Origin: Hyalangium ruber
GTDB lineage: Bacteria; Myxococcota; Myxococcia; Myxococcales; Myxococcaceae
Assembly (NCBI RefSeq): GCF_034259325.1
Contig: NZ_JAXIVS010000012.1
Coordinates: 1 to 64,000, forward strand
Length of the DNA: 64,000 nucleotides
Reading direction: 5' to 3'
The notes beneath the pieces were generated by a model that searched no databases, had not been told where the DNA came from, and saw only the letters and a list, made by a program, of their open reading frames with translations. A program made the position numbers and the translations under genes. Below, one piece after another: positions 47,714-57,870 of this stretch; the stretch's first letter is position 1; each line of letters begins with the position of its first letter.

Positions 47714-47932
47714 CTACTTCGCCCGGTAGGTGATCCGTCCGCGGGTCAGATCGTAGGGCGACAGCTCGACCTTGACCTTGTCCCCCGGCAGGATGCGGAT
47801 GAAGTGCATCCGCATCTTCCCGGAGATGTGCGCGAGCACCTTGTGGCCATTATCGAGCACCACTCGGAACATCGCGTTGGGCAGGGGCTCCATCACCGTC
47901 CCCTCGACTTCGATGGAATCATCCTTCGGCAA
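47714..47932 (-). CDS. infA: Translation initiation factor IF-1
   Basis: A TTG at 47932 with AGAGGG 7 bases upstream gives 72 residues, the usual IF-1 length ([20 protein letters not shown]...[11 protein letters not shown]). A longer frame to an ATG at 48007 exists but adds 25 unrelated residues. S1-like OB fold; binds the 30S A site during initiation. The 151-base AT-rich gap before it (after map) may hold a promoter; TATATT on the minus strand near 48050 is a possible -10. Confidence 0.9.
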   Translation of the reverse strand: MPKDDSIEVEGTVMEPLPNAMFRVVLDNGHKVLAHISGKMRMHFIRILPGDKVKVELSPYDLTRGRITYRAK

Positions 47933-48083
47933 TCGAAAACCCTCTTCCGGACCACCAATAAACTCTTGGAAGCGCGGCGGGATAGCACTTTGGTCCCGAA
48001 GTGGCAAGTACCACCGCGATCAAACTCCGAACTTCTAGCAACGCGTCAATATAACAACGTATTTCACCCTGCGTCAGAACCCT

Positions 48084-48842
48084 TCAGGCCCTGCGGGTGA
48101 GCACCTCGGGTCCCCCCTCCGTCACGAGGATGGTGTGCTCGAAGTGCGCGGAAAGCTTGTGGTCCAGCGTCACCGCCGTCCAGTCATCGTCTAACAGGGC
48201 GACCTCATGGGTTCCCAAGTTGACCATGGGCTCGACCGCCAGGACCATACCCGGGCGGAGCTTCATGCCCTGGCCCGGCGGGCCGTAGTTGTTCACCTCG
48301 GGCTTCTCGTGGAGTTTGCGACCGATGCCGTGCCCCGAGAAGTCGCGCACCACGGAGTAGCCACGCGCCTCCACGTAGCTCTGCACCGCGTGGCCGATGT
48401 CCCCTACCCGATTGCCCGGCACCATGGCGGCGATGCCCTTCTGGAGCGCCTCGCGGGTGGCATCCACCAAGGCCTGGGCCTCGCGGCTCACCTTGCCCAC
48501 CGGCACCGTGCGCGCCGAGTCCCCGAAGAAGCCCCGGTACACCACGCCGAAGTCGAGCTTCATCAGGTCGCCGGAGACCAGCTTCTTCCGCTTGGAGGGG
48601 ATGCCATGCACCACCTCGTCATTGACAGAGGCGCACAGGCAGCACGGGAAGCCGAGGTAGCCCTTGAACGCCGGCTTGGCGCCCTTCTGATAGATGAGCT
48701 TCTCGGCCAGGGCGTCCAGCTCCCAGGTGGTGACGCCTGGGGCGACGGCCTTCTCGAGCTCATCGAGGATCTCACACACGATCCGCCCCGCCTCACGCAT
48801 GAGGGCGATCTCGTCCTTGCTCTTGATCTCGACCTGGCTCAT
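48084..48842 (-). CDS. map: Methionine aminopeptidase, type I
   Basis: 252 residues. The metal ligands are visible: the two Asp in LDFGVVYRGFFGDSART, His in GHGIGRKLHE, Glu in VLAVEPMVNLG and the last Glu in FEHTILVTEGG. It removes N-terminal Met co-translationally. It sits between adk and infA, as in the spc/alpha junction of many bacteria. Confidence 0.95.
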   Translation of the reverse strand: MSQVEIKSKDEIALMREAGRIVCEILDELEKAVAPGVTTWELDALAEKLIYQKGAKPAFKGYLGFPCCLCASVNDEVVHGIPSKRKKLVSGDLMKLDFGVVYRGFFGDSARTVPVGKVSREAQALVDATREALQKGIAAMVPGNRVGDIGHAVQSYVEARGYSVVRDFSGHGIGRKLHEKPEVNNYGPPGQGMKLRPGMVLAVEPMVNLGTHEVALLDDDWTAVTLDHKLSAHFEHTILVTEGGPEVLTRRA

Positions 48843-48931
48843 GTGCGTCCGTGTAGCGGGTTCGTGGAAGAACCCATGAGCGGGGGGACATCACTCCATC
48901 CGCGACGCCCCCCTGCCCGCCTGCTGTCCGA

Positions 48932-49579
48932 TCAGGACTTGCCGAGCGCCGACTTGATCTCGGCGTAGATGCCCTCGGGCGAGCCCACTCCGTCAATGGA
49001 CTTCAGGATGCCCTTCTTGGCGTAGAAGTCCTTCAGCGGCGACGTCTCCGCGTCGTACTTCTTCAGCCGCTTCTCGATGACCTCGGGGTGGTCATCGTCG
49101 CGCTGGATGAGCCCGGCGCCGCACTTGTCGCAGTACCCGGCCTGCTTCGGGGGGTTCTGGTAGACGTGGTACACGGAGCCATCAGCCGGGCACGTGCGCC
49201 GCCCCGAGCCGCGCTCGATGAGCTTGGCGTGCGGCACCTCGAGCGAGACGACGGCGTCGAGCTTCTTGCCGTTCTTGGCCAGCATCCGATCCAGCGCATC
49301 CGCCTGGGGCGGAGTGCGCGGGAAGCCGTCCAGCACGAAGCCCTTGGCGCAGTCCGGCTGCTTGAGCCGCTCCTCGACGATGCCGATGACGATGTCATCC
49401 GGCACGTAGGCGCCCGCCGCCATCAGCGGCCCGGCGATCTTCCCCAGCTCCGTCCCCTCCTTCACCGCCTTGCGGAGGATGTCACCGGTGGAGATCTGCG
49501 GGATCTGGAAGTCCGCATACAGGTTCTTGGCCTGGGTGCCCTTCCCCGCGTTTGGCGGGCCCAACAGGATCAGGTTCAT
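48932..49579 (-). CDS. adk: Adenylate kinase
   Basis: 215 residues from the ATG at 49579. P-loop GPPNAGKGTQ (G-x4-GK), STGDILRKAV, DGFPRTPPQAD. The long LID carries a zinc-site variant: one CPAD pair and CDKCG (three Cys plus Asp). It interconverts ATP, ADP and AMP. It lies between map and secY. Confidence 0.95.
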   Translation of the reverse strand: MNLILLGPPNAGKGTQAKNLYADFQIPQISTGDILRKAVKEGTELGKIAGPLMAAGAYVPDDIVIGIVEERLKQPDCAKGFVLDGFPRTPPQADALDRMLAKNGKKLDAVVSLEVPHAKLIERGSGRRTCPADGSVYHVYQNPPKQAGYCDKCGAGLIQRDDDHPEVIEKRLKKYDAETSPLKDFYAKKGILKSIDGVGSPEGIYAEIKSALGKS

Positions 49580-49615
49580 GTGCCCCTCTAGCTCCTCACG
49601 GCCCCTGAACGACAA

Positions 49616-49647
49616 GGCGCCCCTCCCCGACTCTGGAGAGAGGCGCC
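49616..49647 (-). terminator. Hairpin between secY and adk
   Basis: GGCGCC (49616-49621) pairs with GGCGCC (49642-49647), extended inward by C-T-C/G-A-G pairs after one mismatch. It is within the 87-base spacer, so it may terminate part of the transcription or modulate adk. Confidence 0.4.
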
Positions 49648-49666
49648 CGTGGAAAGAAATGACGGC

Positions 49667-51013
49667 TTAGGCAGCCACGCGCGTCCGGCCGCGGATGCGA
49701 GGACCGCGGGGACCCGCGAAGCCCTCGTAGTTACGGCTGATGAGGTGACCCTCGACCTGCTGCACCGTATCCAGCGCCACGCCCACGACGATCAGCAGCG
49801 CGGTGCCGCCGAACTGGAAGGGCACCTTGAGCCAGGTGGTCAGAATGGTGGGGATGACGCAGATGGTGGCCAGGTAGATGGCGCCACCGAAGGTGATGCG
49901 GTTGAGCACCCGCTCGATGAAGTCGGCCGTCTGCCGGCCCGGACGGATGCCGGGGATGTAGCCGCCCTGCTTCTTGATGTTGTCGGCCACATCATCCGGC
50001 CGGAACGTGAGCGCCGTGTAGAAGTAGGCGAAGAAGATGACCAGCAGGACGAACAGCCCGTTGTAGAGCCACGGGTTGCCCTCGAGCGCCTGGCGGAACG
50101 TCTGCAGGAACGGGAACCAGGTGCCCAGCGTGGCCGGGAACGACAGCAGCGCGCCGGCGAAGATGGGAGGAATCACGCCCGAGGTGTTCACCTTCATCGG
50201 GAAGTAGGTGGCCTGGCCCGCGAACATCCGCCGCCCCGCCATCCGCTTGGCGTACTGCACGGGGATGCGCCGCATGCCGCGCTCCACGTAGACGACCACC
50301 CCGATGATGAACAGCATGAAGAAGGCCAGGCCCACCACGGCCGCGGACTCGATGGCGCCCTGCGCCGTCATGTCCATCAGCGTCTTGCCCGCCGGCAGCA
50401 CGCCCGCGACGATGCCCGCGAAGATGATGAGCGAGATGCCGTTGCCGATGCCGCGCTCGGTGATGCGCTCGCCCAGCCACATGATGAAGGCGGTGCCCGC
50501 CGTGAGGCTGATCACCGTCATGAAGGTGAACCAGGCGCTGTCATCCGGAACGACGATCTGGTTGAAGCCGCTCTGGCCCCCGTCGGTGCGGCCCAGCGAG
50601 GCCAGCCAGCGGGAGATGCCGATGCCCTGGATGATGGACAGGACGATCGTGCCGTAGCGGGTGTACTGGTTGATCTTCTGCCGCCCGCCGGCGCCCTCCT
50701 TCTGGAGGCGCTCGAGGCTGGGCACCACCACCGCCAACAGCTGCATGATGATGGAGGCGGAGACGTACGGCATGATGCCCAGACCGAAGATGGACATCTG
50801 CTCCAGGGCGCCGCCGGAGAAGAGGTTGAACAGCGACACGAGGCCGCCCGATTGCTTCTGGGCGTCCATGAACGCGTTCATCGCCGCGCGATCGACGCCG
50901 GGCGTGTTGATGAAGATGCCGATGCGGTAGACCGCCAGCAGCACCAGCGTGTACGCGAGCCGGCTGCGCAGCTCCGCGATACGGAAGACGTTGGCGAAGG
51001 CATTCAGAGCCAC
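49667..51013 (-). CDS. secY: Protein translocase subunit SecY
   Basis: 448 residues, ten membrane helices. Canonical landmarks: NAFANVFRIAELRSRLAYTL at the N-terminus, LGIMPYVSASIIMQLL (plug/second helix region), the GERITERGIGNGISLIIFAGI loop and the cytoplasmic loop R in VEGHLISRNYEGF. It forms the Sec channel with SecE/SecG. It is encoded between rplO and adk as usual. Confidence 0.97.
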   Translation of the reverse strand: MALNAFANVFRIAELRSRLAYTLVLLAVYRIGIFINTPGVDRAAMNAFMDAQKQSGGLVSLFNLFSGGALEQMSIFGLGIMPYVSASIIMQLLAVVVPSLERLQKEGAGGRQKINQYTRYGTIVLSIIQGIGISRWLASLGRTDGGQSGFNQIVVPDDSAWFTFMTVISLTAGTAFIMWLGERITERGIGNGISLIIFAGIVAGVLPAGKTLMDMTAQGAIESAAVVGLAFFMLFIIGVVVYVERGMRRIPVQYAKRMAGRRMFAGQATYFPMKVNTSGVIPPIFAGALLSFPATLGTWFPFLQTFRQALEGNPWLYNGLFVLLVIFFAYFYTALTFRPDDVADNIKKQGGYIPGIRPGRQTADFIERVLNRITFGGAIYLATICVIPTILTTWLKVPFQFGGTALLIVVGVALDTVQQVEGHLISRNYEGFAGPRGPRIRGRTRVAA

Positions 51014-51054
51014 GTGGGAGCCATCCCCTTCAAAAAAGAACGGACAGAACGACA

Positions 51055-51137
51055 GCGCCCCTCGGTCCAGGACGGAGAGGGGCGCGTGAGCCTACACAAG
51101 CGAAAAGGCGCGCACCACTTGCAAGTGACGCGCGCCT
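51055..51137 (-). terminator. Two hairpins in the rplO-secY spacer
   Basis: Hairpin A: AGGCGCGC (51106-51113) pairs with GCGCGCCT (51130-51137), with CACT/AGTG inside around a TGCA loop; on the minus strand TTTTCG follows, terminator-like. Hairpin B: GCGCCCCTC (51055-51063) pairs with GAGGGGCGC (51077-51085). Together they occupy most of the 130-base gap before secY. Partial termination would lower secY relative to rplO. Confidence 0.5.
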
Positions 51138-51143
51138 CGCATG

Positions 51144-51668
51144 CTAGGCTTGCTTGGGAGCCTTGACGCCCTTGCCTGAGTGCGCCTTGGCGGCCGCCTC
51201 CGGCTTGTGCGCCACCAGCGGAAGCTCCTCCACCGCGCCGCCCGCCTGCTGGATGGCCTCGCGGGCCTTGCCAGACAGCTTATGCACGCGGACCGTGAGC
51301 TTCTTGGTCAGCGAGCCCTGGCCCAGCACCTTCACGCCGTCATAGCGGCCCTTGGCCAGCCCGGCGCTCTTGAGCGAGGCCGCGTCCACCGTGGCGCCCG
51401 CGTCGAAGTGGTTCTCCAGGTCCGCCAGATTCACCACCGCGTAGATGGTGCGGTTGGGGGAGATGAAGCCGAACTTCGGCAGCCGGCGCTGCAGCGGGCT
51501 CTGACCGCCCTCGAAGCCCTCGAACCGCATGTTGCCGGAACGAGCCTTCTGGCCCTTGCCACCGCGGCCGGCCGTCTTGCCCAGGCCGCTGCCCTGGCCA
51601 CGACCGACGCGCTTCTTGCGGTGCCACGAGTTGTGGGGCCGCTTCAGGTTGTTGAGAGTCGTCGACAT
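51144..51668 (-). CDS. rplO: Ribosomal protein L15
   Basis: 174 residues. N-terminal [23 protein letters not shown]-type Gly/Arg-rich tail that threads into 23S rRNA, then [18 protein letters not shown] and a C-terminal domain. The Ala/Lys-rich end ([17 protein letters not shown]) is a ~25-residue extension. Canonical position downstream of rpmD. Confidence 0.95.
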   Translation of the reverse strand: MSTTLNNLKRPHNSWHRKKRVGRGQGSGLGKTAGRGGKGQKARSGNMRFEGFEGGQSPLQRRLPKFGFISPNRTIYAVVNLADLENHFDAGATVDAASLKSAGLAKGRYDGVKVLGQGSLTKKLTVRVHKLSGKAREAIQQAGGAVEELPLVAHKPEAAAKAHSGKGVKAPKQA

Positions 51669-51719
51669 CTTGGAATCCTCACGCGCGAAAGGCCCCCTTC
51701 GGGACCCCGCGGAACGGGT

Positions 51720-51980
51720 CTAGCCCTGCGCTGCCTTGGCGCGCGCCCGGTCCCGGGCGACGATCTTGCGCGGCTTGCGACGCTTGGGCGCGGGGGCCTC
51801 CTGCTGCACCACCTCGCTGGAGACCAGATGCTTCACCTTGAACACCAGGCCCCGGTTGGACGGGGTGTCCTTCACGAGCCGCTCGTCCCCGAACTTCTTC
51901 AGGCCGAGACCGCGAATGGTGTCCAGCATTTCCTTGGAAGAGCCCGCAGAGCTCTTCACCAGCTTGACCTTGAGCGCCAT
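51720..51980 (-). CDS. rpmD: Ribosomal protein L30, with C-terminal extension
   Basis: 86 residues from the ATG at 51980; the frame is open further upstream but overlaps rpsE. The core ([50 protein letters not shown]) is L30. The family is usually ~60 residues; here a basic tail ([21 protein letters not shown]) adds about 25. Only 2 bases separate it from rpsE, so they are coupled. Confidence 0.93.
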   Translation of the reverse strand: MALKVKLVKSSAGSSKEMLDTIRGLGLKKFGDERLVKDTPSNRGLVFKVKHLVSSEVVQQEAPAPKRRKPRKIVARDRARAKAAQG

Positions 51981-51982
51981 GA

Positions 51983-52504
51983 CTAGCCCCTCGCCTCTCC
52001 GGCCAGCTTCGCCGACTCGACGTCCTTGCCACGCAGCCGGGAGATCTGCTCGGCCGAGCGCAGCCGCTTCAGGCCCGCGACCGTGGCCTTCAGCACGTTG
52101 TGCGGGTTCCTCGAGCCCTGGCTCTTGGTCAGGATGTTGCGGATGCCCGCCGCCTCGAGGACCGCGCGCACCGCGCCACCGGCGATGACGCCCGTACCCT
52201 GGCTGGCGGGCTTGAGCAGCACCCACCCGGCGCCGAAGTGCCCCAGCACCTCGTGCGGAATCGTGTGCCCCATCAGCGGCACGCGGAAGAGGTTCTTCTT
52301 GGCGTTCTCGCCACCCTTGCGGATGGCCTCGGGGACCTCGTTGGCCTTGCCCAGGCCCACGCCCACGTGGCCGTTGCCGTCGCCCACCACCACCAAGGCG
52401 GCGAACGAGAACCGGCGGCCACCCTTCACCACCTTGGCCACGCGGTTGATGTTCACCACGCGGTCGGTGAGGTCCAGGTCGTTCGGATTGATCGGAGTTG
52501 CCAC
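51983..52504 (-). CDS. rpsE: Ribosomal protein S5
   Basis: 173 residues. Double-stranded RNA-binding-like N-terminal domain ([20 protein letters not shown]) and [36 protein letters not shown] are canonical. It lies near the decoding site and influences accuracy. Confidence 0.96.
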   Translation of the reverse strand: MATPINPNDLDLTDRVVNINRVAKVVKGGRRFSFAALVVVGDGNGHVGVGLGKANEVPEAIRKGGENAKKNLFRVPLMGHTIPHEVLGHFGAGWVLLKPASQGTGVIAGGAVRAVLEAAGIRNILTKSQGSRNPHNVLKATVAGLKRLRSAEQISRLRGKDVESAKLAGEARG

Positions 52505-52527
52505 TTGGAAAGCTTCCTTTCGAAAAT

Positions 52528-52881
52528 CTAGAACTTCAGCCCGGCCTCGCGCGCGGCGTCAGCCACAGCGGCGATGCGCCCCTGGTACGGGAAGCCGTTG
52601 CGGTCGAACACCACCGCCTCGACATTGGCCGCCTTGCACTTCTCGGCGATGAGCTTGCCCACGCGCTTGGCGTCGGCCTTCTTGTCACCCTCGTCCTGGC
52701 CCTTGAGCTCCTTGGACAGGGAGGAGGCATACGCCATTGTCCGGCCGGTGGAGTCATCCACCACCTGGGCGTAGATGTGCTTGAGGCTCTTGTAGACCGT
52801 GAGCCGCGGGCGCTCGGTGGTACCCGAGAGCTTCTTGCGGATGCGGTTCTTCCTCTTGATGCGCGCTTCGACCATTGCCAT
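52528..52881 (-). CDS. rplR: Ribosomal protein L18
   Basis: 117 residues; AAGGAAG lies 6 bases before the ATG at 52881. Canonical: [34 protein letters not shown] and the [18 protein letters not shown]-terminus. It binds 5S rRNA with L5. Confidence 0.95.
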   Translation of the reverse strand: MAMVEARIKRKNRIRKKLSGTTERPRLTVYKSLKHIYAQVVDDSTGRTMAYASSLSKELKGQDEGDKKADAKRVGKLIAEKCKAANVEAVVFDRNGFPYQGRIAAVADAAREAGLKF

Positions 52882-52985
52882 GGCTGCTTCCTTTTCCGTC
52901 CGGCGGTGATGCGGCCTTCCACCGCCGGATGAGCGCGGGCTCCCATCGGAACCCGCGGGGTTGAACGTTCAGGGCCTCCGGACGA

Positions 52986-53552
52986 CTAAGTCGTACCGGT
53001 CTTGCCCTCCTTACGACGAACCTTCTCCTCCGCGTACTTGATGCCCTTGCCCTTGTACGGCTCGGGCGGGCGCAGCGCGCGGATCTTCACCGCGGCGGCC
53101 CCGAGGGCCTCCTTGTCCGCGGAGCGCAGGGTGAGCCCCACCGTGGGCAGGCTCTCCTCGGTGCGCGCGGCCTTGTCCACCTCGGCCGTCACGCCCTCGG
53201 GCAGGTTGAACACCACCGGGTGCGAGTAACCCAGCGCGAACTGGATCGCCTTGCCCTTGACCTCGGCGCGGAAACCGACGCCGCGGATGTCCAAGCGACG
53301 CTCGAAGCCCGTGCTCACGCCCTTGGCGGCATTCGCCAGGATGGTGCGCGCCAGGCCGTGGAGGCTGCGCGCCTCGCGCGAGTCATCCTCACGGGTGACG
53401 ATGACGTTGCCGTCCTTGACCTCCACCTTCACCTTGGCGGGGAGGTTGACGGACAGCTTGCCCTTGGGGCCTTCGAAGTTGACCTTGCCGCCGGCGATGG
53501 TCGCCTTCGACTTGTCGCCCAGCTTGATCGGCAGTTTTCCAATGCGACTCAT
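52986..53552 (-). CDS. rplF: Ribosomal protein L6
   Basis: 188 residues from the ATG at 53552 (SRIGKLPIKLGD); an upstream ATG adds an unrelated nonapeptide. Two repeated RNA-binding modules; the C-terminal GYSHPVVFNLPEGVTAEVDK and PPEPYKGKGIKYAEEKVRRKEGK are typical. It sits at the base of the factor-binding stalk of the 50S subunit. The 104-base spacer to rplR is longer than average. Confidence 0.96.
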   Translation of the reverse strand: MSRIGKLPIKLGDKSKATIAGGKVNFEGPKGKLSVNLPAKVKVEVKDGNVIVTREDDSREARSLHGLARTILANAAKGVSTGFERRLDIRGVGFRAEVKGKAIQFALGYSHPVVFNLPEGVTAEVDKAARTEESLPTVGLTLRSADKEALGAAAVKIRALRPPEPYKGKGIKYAEEKVRRKEGKTGTT

Positions 53553-53616
53553 GATGGCCTCGTACGGTCTGCCCGGCACGCGTCCCCTGCTCGGGGTCGC
53601 GGCGCCAGGTCAATGG

Positions 53617-54015
53617 CTAGTAGACGGTGCAGAGCAGCTCGCCGCCGATGTTCTGCTTGCGAGCCTCGGTGTCCGACATGATGCCCTTGGACGTGGAGAG
53701 CACGGAGATACCCATGCCACCCAGCACGCGGGGGATGTCGCGCATCGGCACGTAGCGGCGCAGGCCCGGCTTGGACACGCGGCGGATGCCGGTGATGGCC
53801 GAGGTGCGATCCGGCCCGTACTTCAGCTGGACGGTGATCTCGCTCTGCGGCTGGCGCTCGTGAATGGTGTACTCCCCGATGTAACCCTCGTCCTTCAGGA
53901 CGCGGATGATCTCGACCTTGAGCTTCGAGTGGGGAATGACAACCTTGTCGTGCCGCGCACGCGAGGCGTTGCGCAGGCGGGTCAGCATGTCGCCGACAGG
54001 ATCATTGACCGGCAT
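53617..54015 (-). CDS. rpsH: Ribosomal protein S8
   Basis: 132 residues from the ATG at 54015 ([21 protein letters not shown]); the longer frame upstream is spacer. The C-terminal [26 protein letters not shown] is canonical. It binds helix 21 of 16S rRNA and in E. coli represses the spc operon. A 169-base spacer without recognised features separates it from rpsN. Confidence 0.96.
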   Translation of the reverse strand: MPVNDPVGDMLTRLRNASRARHDKVVIPHSKLKVEIIRVLKDEGYIGEYTIHERQPQSEITVQLKYGPDRTSAITGIRRVSKPGLRRYVPMRDIPRVLGGMGISVLSTSKGIMSDTEARKQNIGGELLCTVY

Positions 54016-54184
54016 GGATGAAAACCTTCCGTGCGGGGACCTTGGAGGCACCCCGCTCTCTCGACCGCCGCGCCTGCCGGGCCCATCCCGGGGGTTCGCC
54101 GCGTTCGCACTGCTCTTGAAGCTTCGGCGCCTCGAAGGCACCAGGAGGCTCCGGGCCGCATAAGCCCCGAGCCCCCTGTTCCGG

Positions 54185-54370
54185 CTACCAGGACGACTTG
54201 GTGACGCCGGTGATCTCGCCGCGCAGCGCACGCAGGCGCAGACAGATGCGGCACATCTGGAACTTCCGCAGGAACGCGCGGGGGCGGCCGCAGAGCGGGC
54301 AGCGGTTGTACTTGCGCACTGAGAACTTCGGCTTGCGCTTCGCCTGGGCGATCTTGGAGAGCTTGGCCAT
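54185..54370 (-). CDS. rpsN: Ribosomal protein S14, zinc-binding type
   Basis: 61 residues, the short zinc form, with Cys24, Cys27, Cys40 and Cys43 ([15 protein letters not shown]) and the FSVRKYNRC start. It is in the 30S head. Cys+ forms are often replaced under zinc shortage by a Cys- copy elsewhere; none is present in this window. Confidence 0.95.
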   Translation of the reverse strand: MAKLSKIAQAKRKPKFSVRKYNRCPLCGRPRAFLRKFQMCRICLRLRALRGEITGVTKSSW

Positions 54371-54391
54371 GGAGCTAGTGGTCCTTGGAGG

Positions 54392-55048
54392 TTACTGGCG
54401 GAACGGCATGCCGAAGTGACGCATCAGCGCCAGCCCCTGCTCGTCATTCTGCGCGGTGGTGACGAAGCTGATGTTGAGCCCCTTCACCTTCTCAATCTGG
54501 TCGTAGTTGATTTCCGGGAAGATGATCTGCTCGCGGACACCGAGCGTGTAGTTACCCTTCCCGTCGAAAGCCTTGGGGGACACGCCCTTGAAGTCACGCA
54601 CGCGCGGCAGCGCGACGGAGATGAGGCGGTCCAGGAACTCGTACATGCGGTCGCCGCGCAGCGTGACGGCGCAGCCGATGGCCTGGCCCTGGCGCAGCTT
54701 GAAGTTCGCGATCGACTTGCGAGCGCGCGTCACCACGGGCTTCTGGCCGGTGATGGCACCCAGCTGGTCAACCGCCGACTCCAGGATCTTGTTGTTGGCG
54801 AGCGCCTCGCCCAGACCCATGTTGACGACGATCTTCTCGAGCTTCGGCACCTGAAGGGGGTTCTTCAGGCTGAGCTCCTTCATCAGAGCAGGCACGCCCT
54901 CCTTGCGGAAGCGCAGCTTCAGGCGCGCCGGCTGCGCCTTGAGGCCCTCCTCGATGTTGGCCGCGAAGCCCGCCTTCTTGACGTCTTCCTTCTTGCGGCC
55001 CTTCTTTTCCTTCTTTTCCTTCTGCTCTGCCTTCTTCTCTTCAGCCAT
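54392..55048 (-). CDS. rplE: Ribosomal protein L5, with Lys/Glu-rich N-terminal extension
   Basis: 218 residues. The core (about 45-218: [66 protein letters not shown]) is standard L5, which binds 5S rRNA. Its first ~30 residues are nearly all Glu/Lys ([19 protein letters not shown]), an extension absent from E. coli L5 and probably disordered. Confidence 0.95.
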   Translation of the reverse strand: MAEEKKAEQKEKKEKKGRKKEDVKKAGFAANIEEGLKAQPARLKLRFRKEGVPALMKELSLKNPLQVPKLEKIVVNMGLGEALANNKILESAVDQLGAITGQKPVVTRARKSIANFKLRQGQAIGCAVTLRGDRMYEFLDRLISVALPRVRDFKGVSPKAFDGKGNYTLGVREQIIFPEINYDQIEKVKGLNISFVTTAQNDEQGLALMRHFGMPFRQ

Positions 55049-55152
55049 GGTTTGGTCCTCTGCTTCGGAGCGCCGTCGTGGACCCAGCGGCCCCGATCAG
55101 TAAATCTGGAATCTCAAAAACACCGAGAGGGCCCCGTTACTTCGGGCCCCCG

Positions 55153-55205
55153 TGTATGCATGCCTGCTCGCCCCTGGCCCTGGGTGGCCAAAGGGCGCGC
55201 ATACA
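55153..55205 (-). promoter_or_regulatory. Extended stem-loop in the rplX-rplE spacer
   Basis: TGTATGC (55153-55159) pairs with GCATACA (55199-55205), enclosing CGCCC/GGGCG and GGCC/GGCC pairs. The 174-base spacer is one of the longest in the block. In E. coli, S8 binds mRNA near the rplE start to repress the spc operon, so an mRNA regulatory structure here is plausible but unproven. Confidence 0.35.
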
Positions 55206-55222
55206 TGCCCCAACCCGACAGC

Positions 55223-55552
55223 CTAGTCAATCAGGGCGTCGCAGTTCTTGCAGAACCGCTTCTTGTCCTCGCCCTCGACCCGGATACCCACGCGGGTCGG
55301 CTTGTCGCACTTGGCGCACACCACCTGCACGTCGGACAGGTTGATGGTGCCCGCCTTCTCGATGATGCCGCCCTCGGGGTTCTGGGTGGTCTTGCGCATG
55401 TGGCGCTTGACCATCCGCAGGCCCTCGACGGTGACGCGACCCTTCTCCTGGTCGATGCGCAGCACCTTGCCGCGCTTGCTGGCCGGGGTCTTCTCCGAGC
55501 GCTCGGCGCCGGCGATGACCTGCACGGTGTCTCCAACCTTCAGCTTCTGCAT
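55223..55552 (-). CDS. rplX: Ribosomal protein L24, with C-terminal zinc knuckles
   Basis: 109 residues. KOW motif near the start ([29 protein letters not shown]) and [22 protein letters not shown]. The C-terminal part has Cys79, Cys82, Cys101 and Cys104, a likely zinc site. It initiates 50S assembly. Confidence 0.95.
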   Translation of the reverse strand: MQKLKVGDTVQVIAGAERSEKTPASKRGKVLRIDQEKGRVTVEGLRMVKRHMRKTTQNPEGGIIEKAGTINLSDVQVVCAKCDKPTRVGIRVEGEDKKRFCKNCDALID

Positions 55553-55597
55553 GGGCTTCCTCTCTGGCTGGCTCGCCGGCCGGCCTGGTGTCCTGGA

Positions 55598-55966
55598 CTA
55601 CAGGACCTCGGGCGCGAGCGAGATGATCTTCATGAACTTGCGAGCGCGGAGCTCACGGGCCACCGGCCCGAAGATGCGCGTGCCGATGGGCTCCATGTCC
55701 TTGTTGATGAGGACGGCGGAGTTGCCATCGAACTTGATGTAGCTGCCGTCAGCCCGACCCACCTCGGTCTTGGTGCGAACGATGACGGCCTTGGCCACGT
55801 CACCCTTCTTCACCTTCGAGTTGGGCAGCGCCTCGCGGATCGACACGACGATCACGTCGCCGATCGACGCGTACTTGCGCTTCGAGCCGCCGAGCACCTT
55901 GATGCAGAACACCTTCTTGGCGCCCGAGTTATCAGCCACGTCGAGCACGCTCGTCATCTGAATCAT
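55598..55966 (-). CDS. rplN: Ribosomal protein L14
   Basis: 122 residues, fully canonical: [19 protein letters not shown] (IQ start), [42 protein letters not shown]. It lies at the 30S-50S interface and opens the spc operon. Confidence 0.96.
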   Translation of the reverse strand: MIQMTSVLDVADNSGAKKVFCIKVLGGSKRKYASIGDVIVVSIREALPNSKVKKGDVAKAVIVRTKTEVGRADGSYIKFDGNSAVLINKDMEPIGTRIFGPVARELRARKFMKIISLAPEVL

Positions 55967-56061
55967 CTGGAAGTCTCCTCTAAGGTCCTACGGCAGCCCC
56001 CGCCCGGTGAGGGCGGAGCCGCGCGGCTCGAGCCGCCCGCGCTGTCCGCGGGCAACGTGGC

Positions 56062-56382
56062 TCAGACGTTCTTGCTCTTCTCAATCACCTCGACCACCCG
56101 CCACCGCTTGTCCTTCGAGGTCGGCCGCGTCTCGGCGATGCGCACGCGGTCACCCTCGTTGATGGTGATCTTCTTCGGGTAGTCGTGATCCTCGACGTGC
56201 GCCTTGTACTTCTCGCGCATGCTCAGAATCTTGCCGTACTTGCTGTGAGCGGCACGGCGCTGGACGGTGACGATCACCGTCTTCTGCATCTTGTTCGAGG
56301 TGACGATCCCCACGCGCGTCTTGGGACGGCCGCGGGTGGAAGTCGCCGGGGGAGCGGAGGTGGTCTCGGTCGGTTCAGCCAT
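56062..56382 (-). CDS. rpsQ: Ribosomal protein S17
   Basis: 106 residues. The OB-fold core ([52 protein letters not shown]) is standard. A Thr/Pro/Ala-rich N-terminal extension of about 20 residues is present. It is the last gene of the S10 operon. Confidence 0.95.
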   Translation of the reverse strand: MAEPTETTSAPPATSTRGRPKTRVGIVTSNKMQKTVIVTVQRRAAHSKYGKILSMREKYKAHVEDHDYPKKITINEGDRVRIAETRPTSKDKRWRVVEVIEKSKNV

Positions 56383-56428
56383 CGTGAATCTCGCCTGTCA
56401 GTCAGTGTCTCCGGGGCAACCCGGTGAC

Positions 56429-56454
56429 GGCGCCCTCCCCTGCCGGGAGGCGCC
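56429..56454 (-). terminator. Hairpin between rpsQ and rpmC
   Basis: GGCGCC-CTCCC (56429-56439) pairs with GGGAG-GCGCC (56445-56454) with one bulged C. In the 80-base spacer; function not evident. Confidence 0.35.
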
Positions 56455-56462
56455 ATCAAGCC

Positions 56463-56672
56463 TTACTTGGCCTTCTTCTCCGCCTGGGTCTTCTGGGTCA
56501 GGACGGTGAGGATGCGGGCCAGATCACGGCGGTGCTGGCTGCGCTCGGCCGCGCTCTTCAGATTGCCGGTCCGCAGGTTCAGCTGGTCCTGGAACAGCGT
56601 GCCGCGCAGCTCGTCCGCGCGCCGCTTCAGGTCCTCCGCCGACAAATCCTTCAATTCCTTTGCAGTCGCCAT
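56463..56672 (-). CDS. rpmC: Ribosomal protein L29
   Basis: 69 residues: ATAKELKDLSAEDLKRRADELR, FQDQLNLRTGNLKSAAERSQHRRDLARILTVL. A helical coiled-coil hairpin at the exit-tunnel rim of the 50S subunit. Canonical position between rplP and rpsQ. Confidence 0.94.
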   Translation of the reverse strand: MATAKELKDLSAEDLKRRADELRGTLFQDQLNLRTGNLKSAAERSQHRRDLARILTVLTQKTQAEKKAK

Positions 56673-56694
56673 CTTGGTCTCCTCACGCGAGCGG

Positions 56695-57114
56695 CTAGAT
56701 TGACAGCTCGCCGCGGGTAACGATCTTGGTGAGGACAGGCAGCTTGGCCTGCGCGAGCTTCAGCGCGCTGGTGGCCACCTCGGGCGTCATGCCCTCCATC
56801 TCGTAGAGGATGCGGCCCGGCTTCACCACGGCCACGTAGTACTCCACGCCTCCCTTACCGGTACCCATACGGGTCTCAGCGGGCTTCTTCGTGATGGGCT
56901 TGTCCGGGAAGATCCGAATCCAGATCTTGCCGCCGCGCTTCACGTGACGGGTCATCGCGATACGGGCCGCCTCGATCTGGCGGGAGGTGATCCACCCCGG
57001 CTGCAGGCTCATCAGGCCGTACTCACCGTAGGTGAGGTCGCTGCCACGGTGGGCCTGGCCGTGCATACGGCCCTTGTGCATCTTGCGGTACTTGGTACGA
57101 GCAGGCTGAAGCAT
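56695..57114 (-). CDS. rplP: Ribosomal protein L16
   Basis: 139 residues, canonical: [72 protein letters not shown]. It organises the 50S A site. Confidence 0.96.
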   Translation of the reverse strand: MLQPARTKYRKMHKGRMHGQAHRGSDLTYGEYGLMSLQPGWITSRQIEAARIAMTRHVKRGGKIWIRIFPDKPITKKPAETRMGTGKGGVEYYVAVVKPGRILYEMEGMTPEVATSALKLAQAKLPVLTKIVTRGELSI

Positions 57115-57171
57115 CGTAGGTGTCCTTAAGTCCCCGGTGGGGCGCCCATAGGCGCCCCGGGGAGTTCAAAG

Positions 57172-57834
<663 letters not shown>

Positions 57835-57870
57835 CGTGCTTCTCCTTAAAGGTGAGTGAGCCCGGCGGGC

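Noticed and set aside
47933-48007. Longer IF-1 starting at an ATG at 48007
   Set aside because: It adds 25 residues not seen in IF-1; the TTG at 47932 has a ribosome site and gives the family length.
54416-56182. 588-codon plus-strand frame over ribosomal genes
   Set aside because: Antisense to rplE, rplX and rplN, all certain genes.
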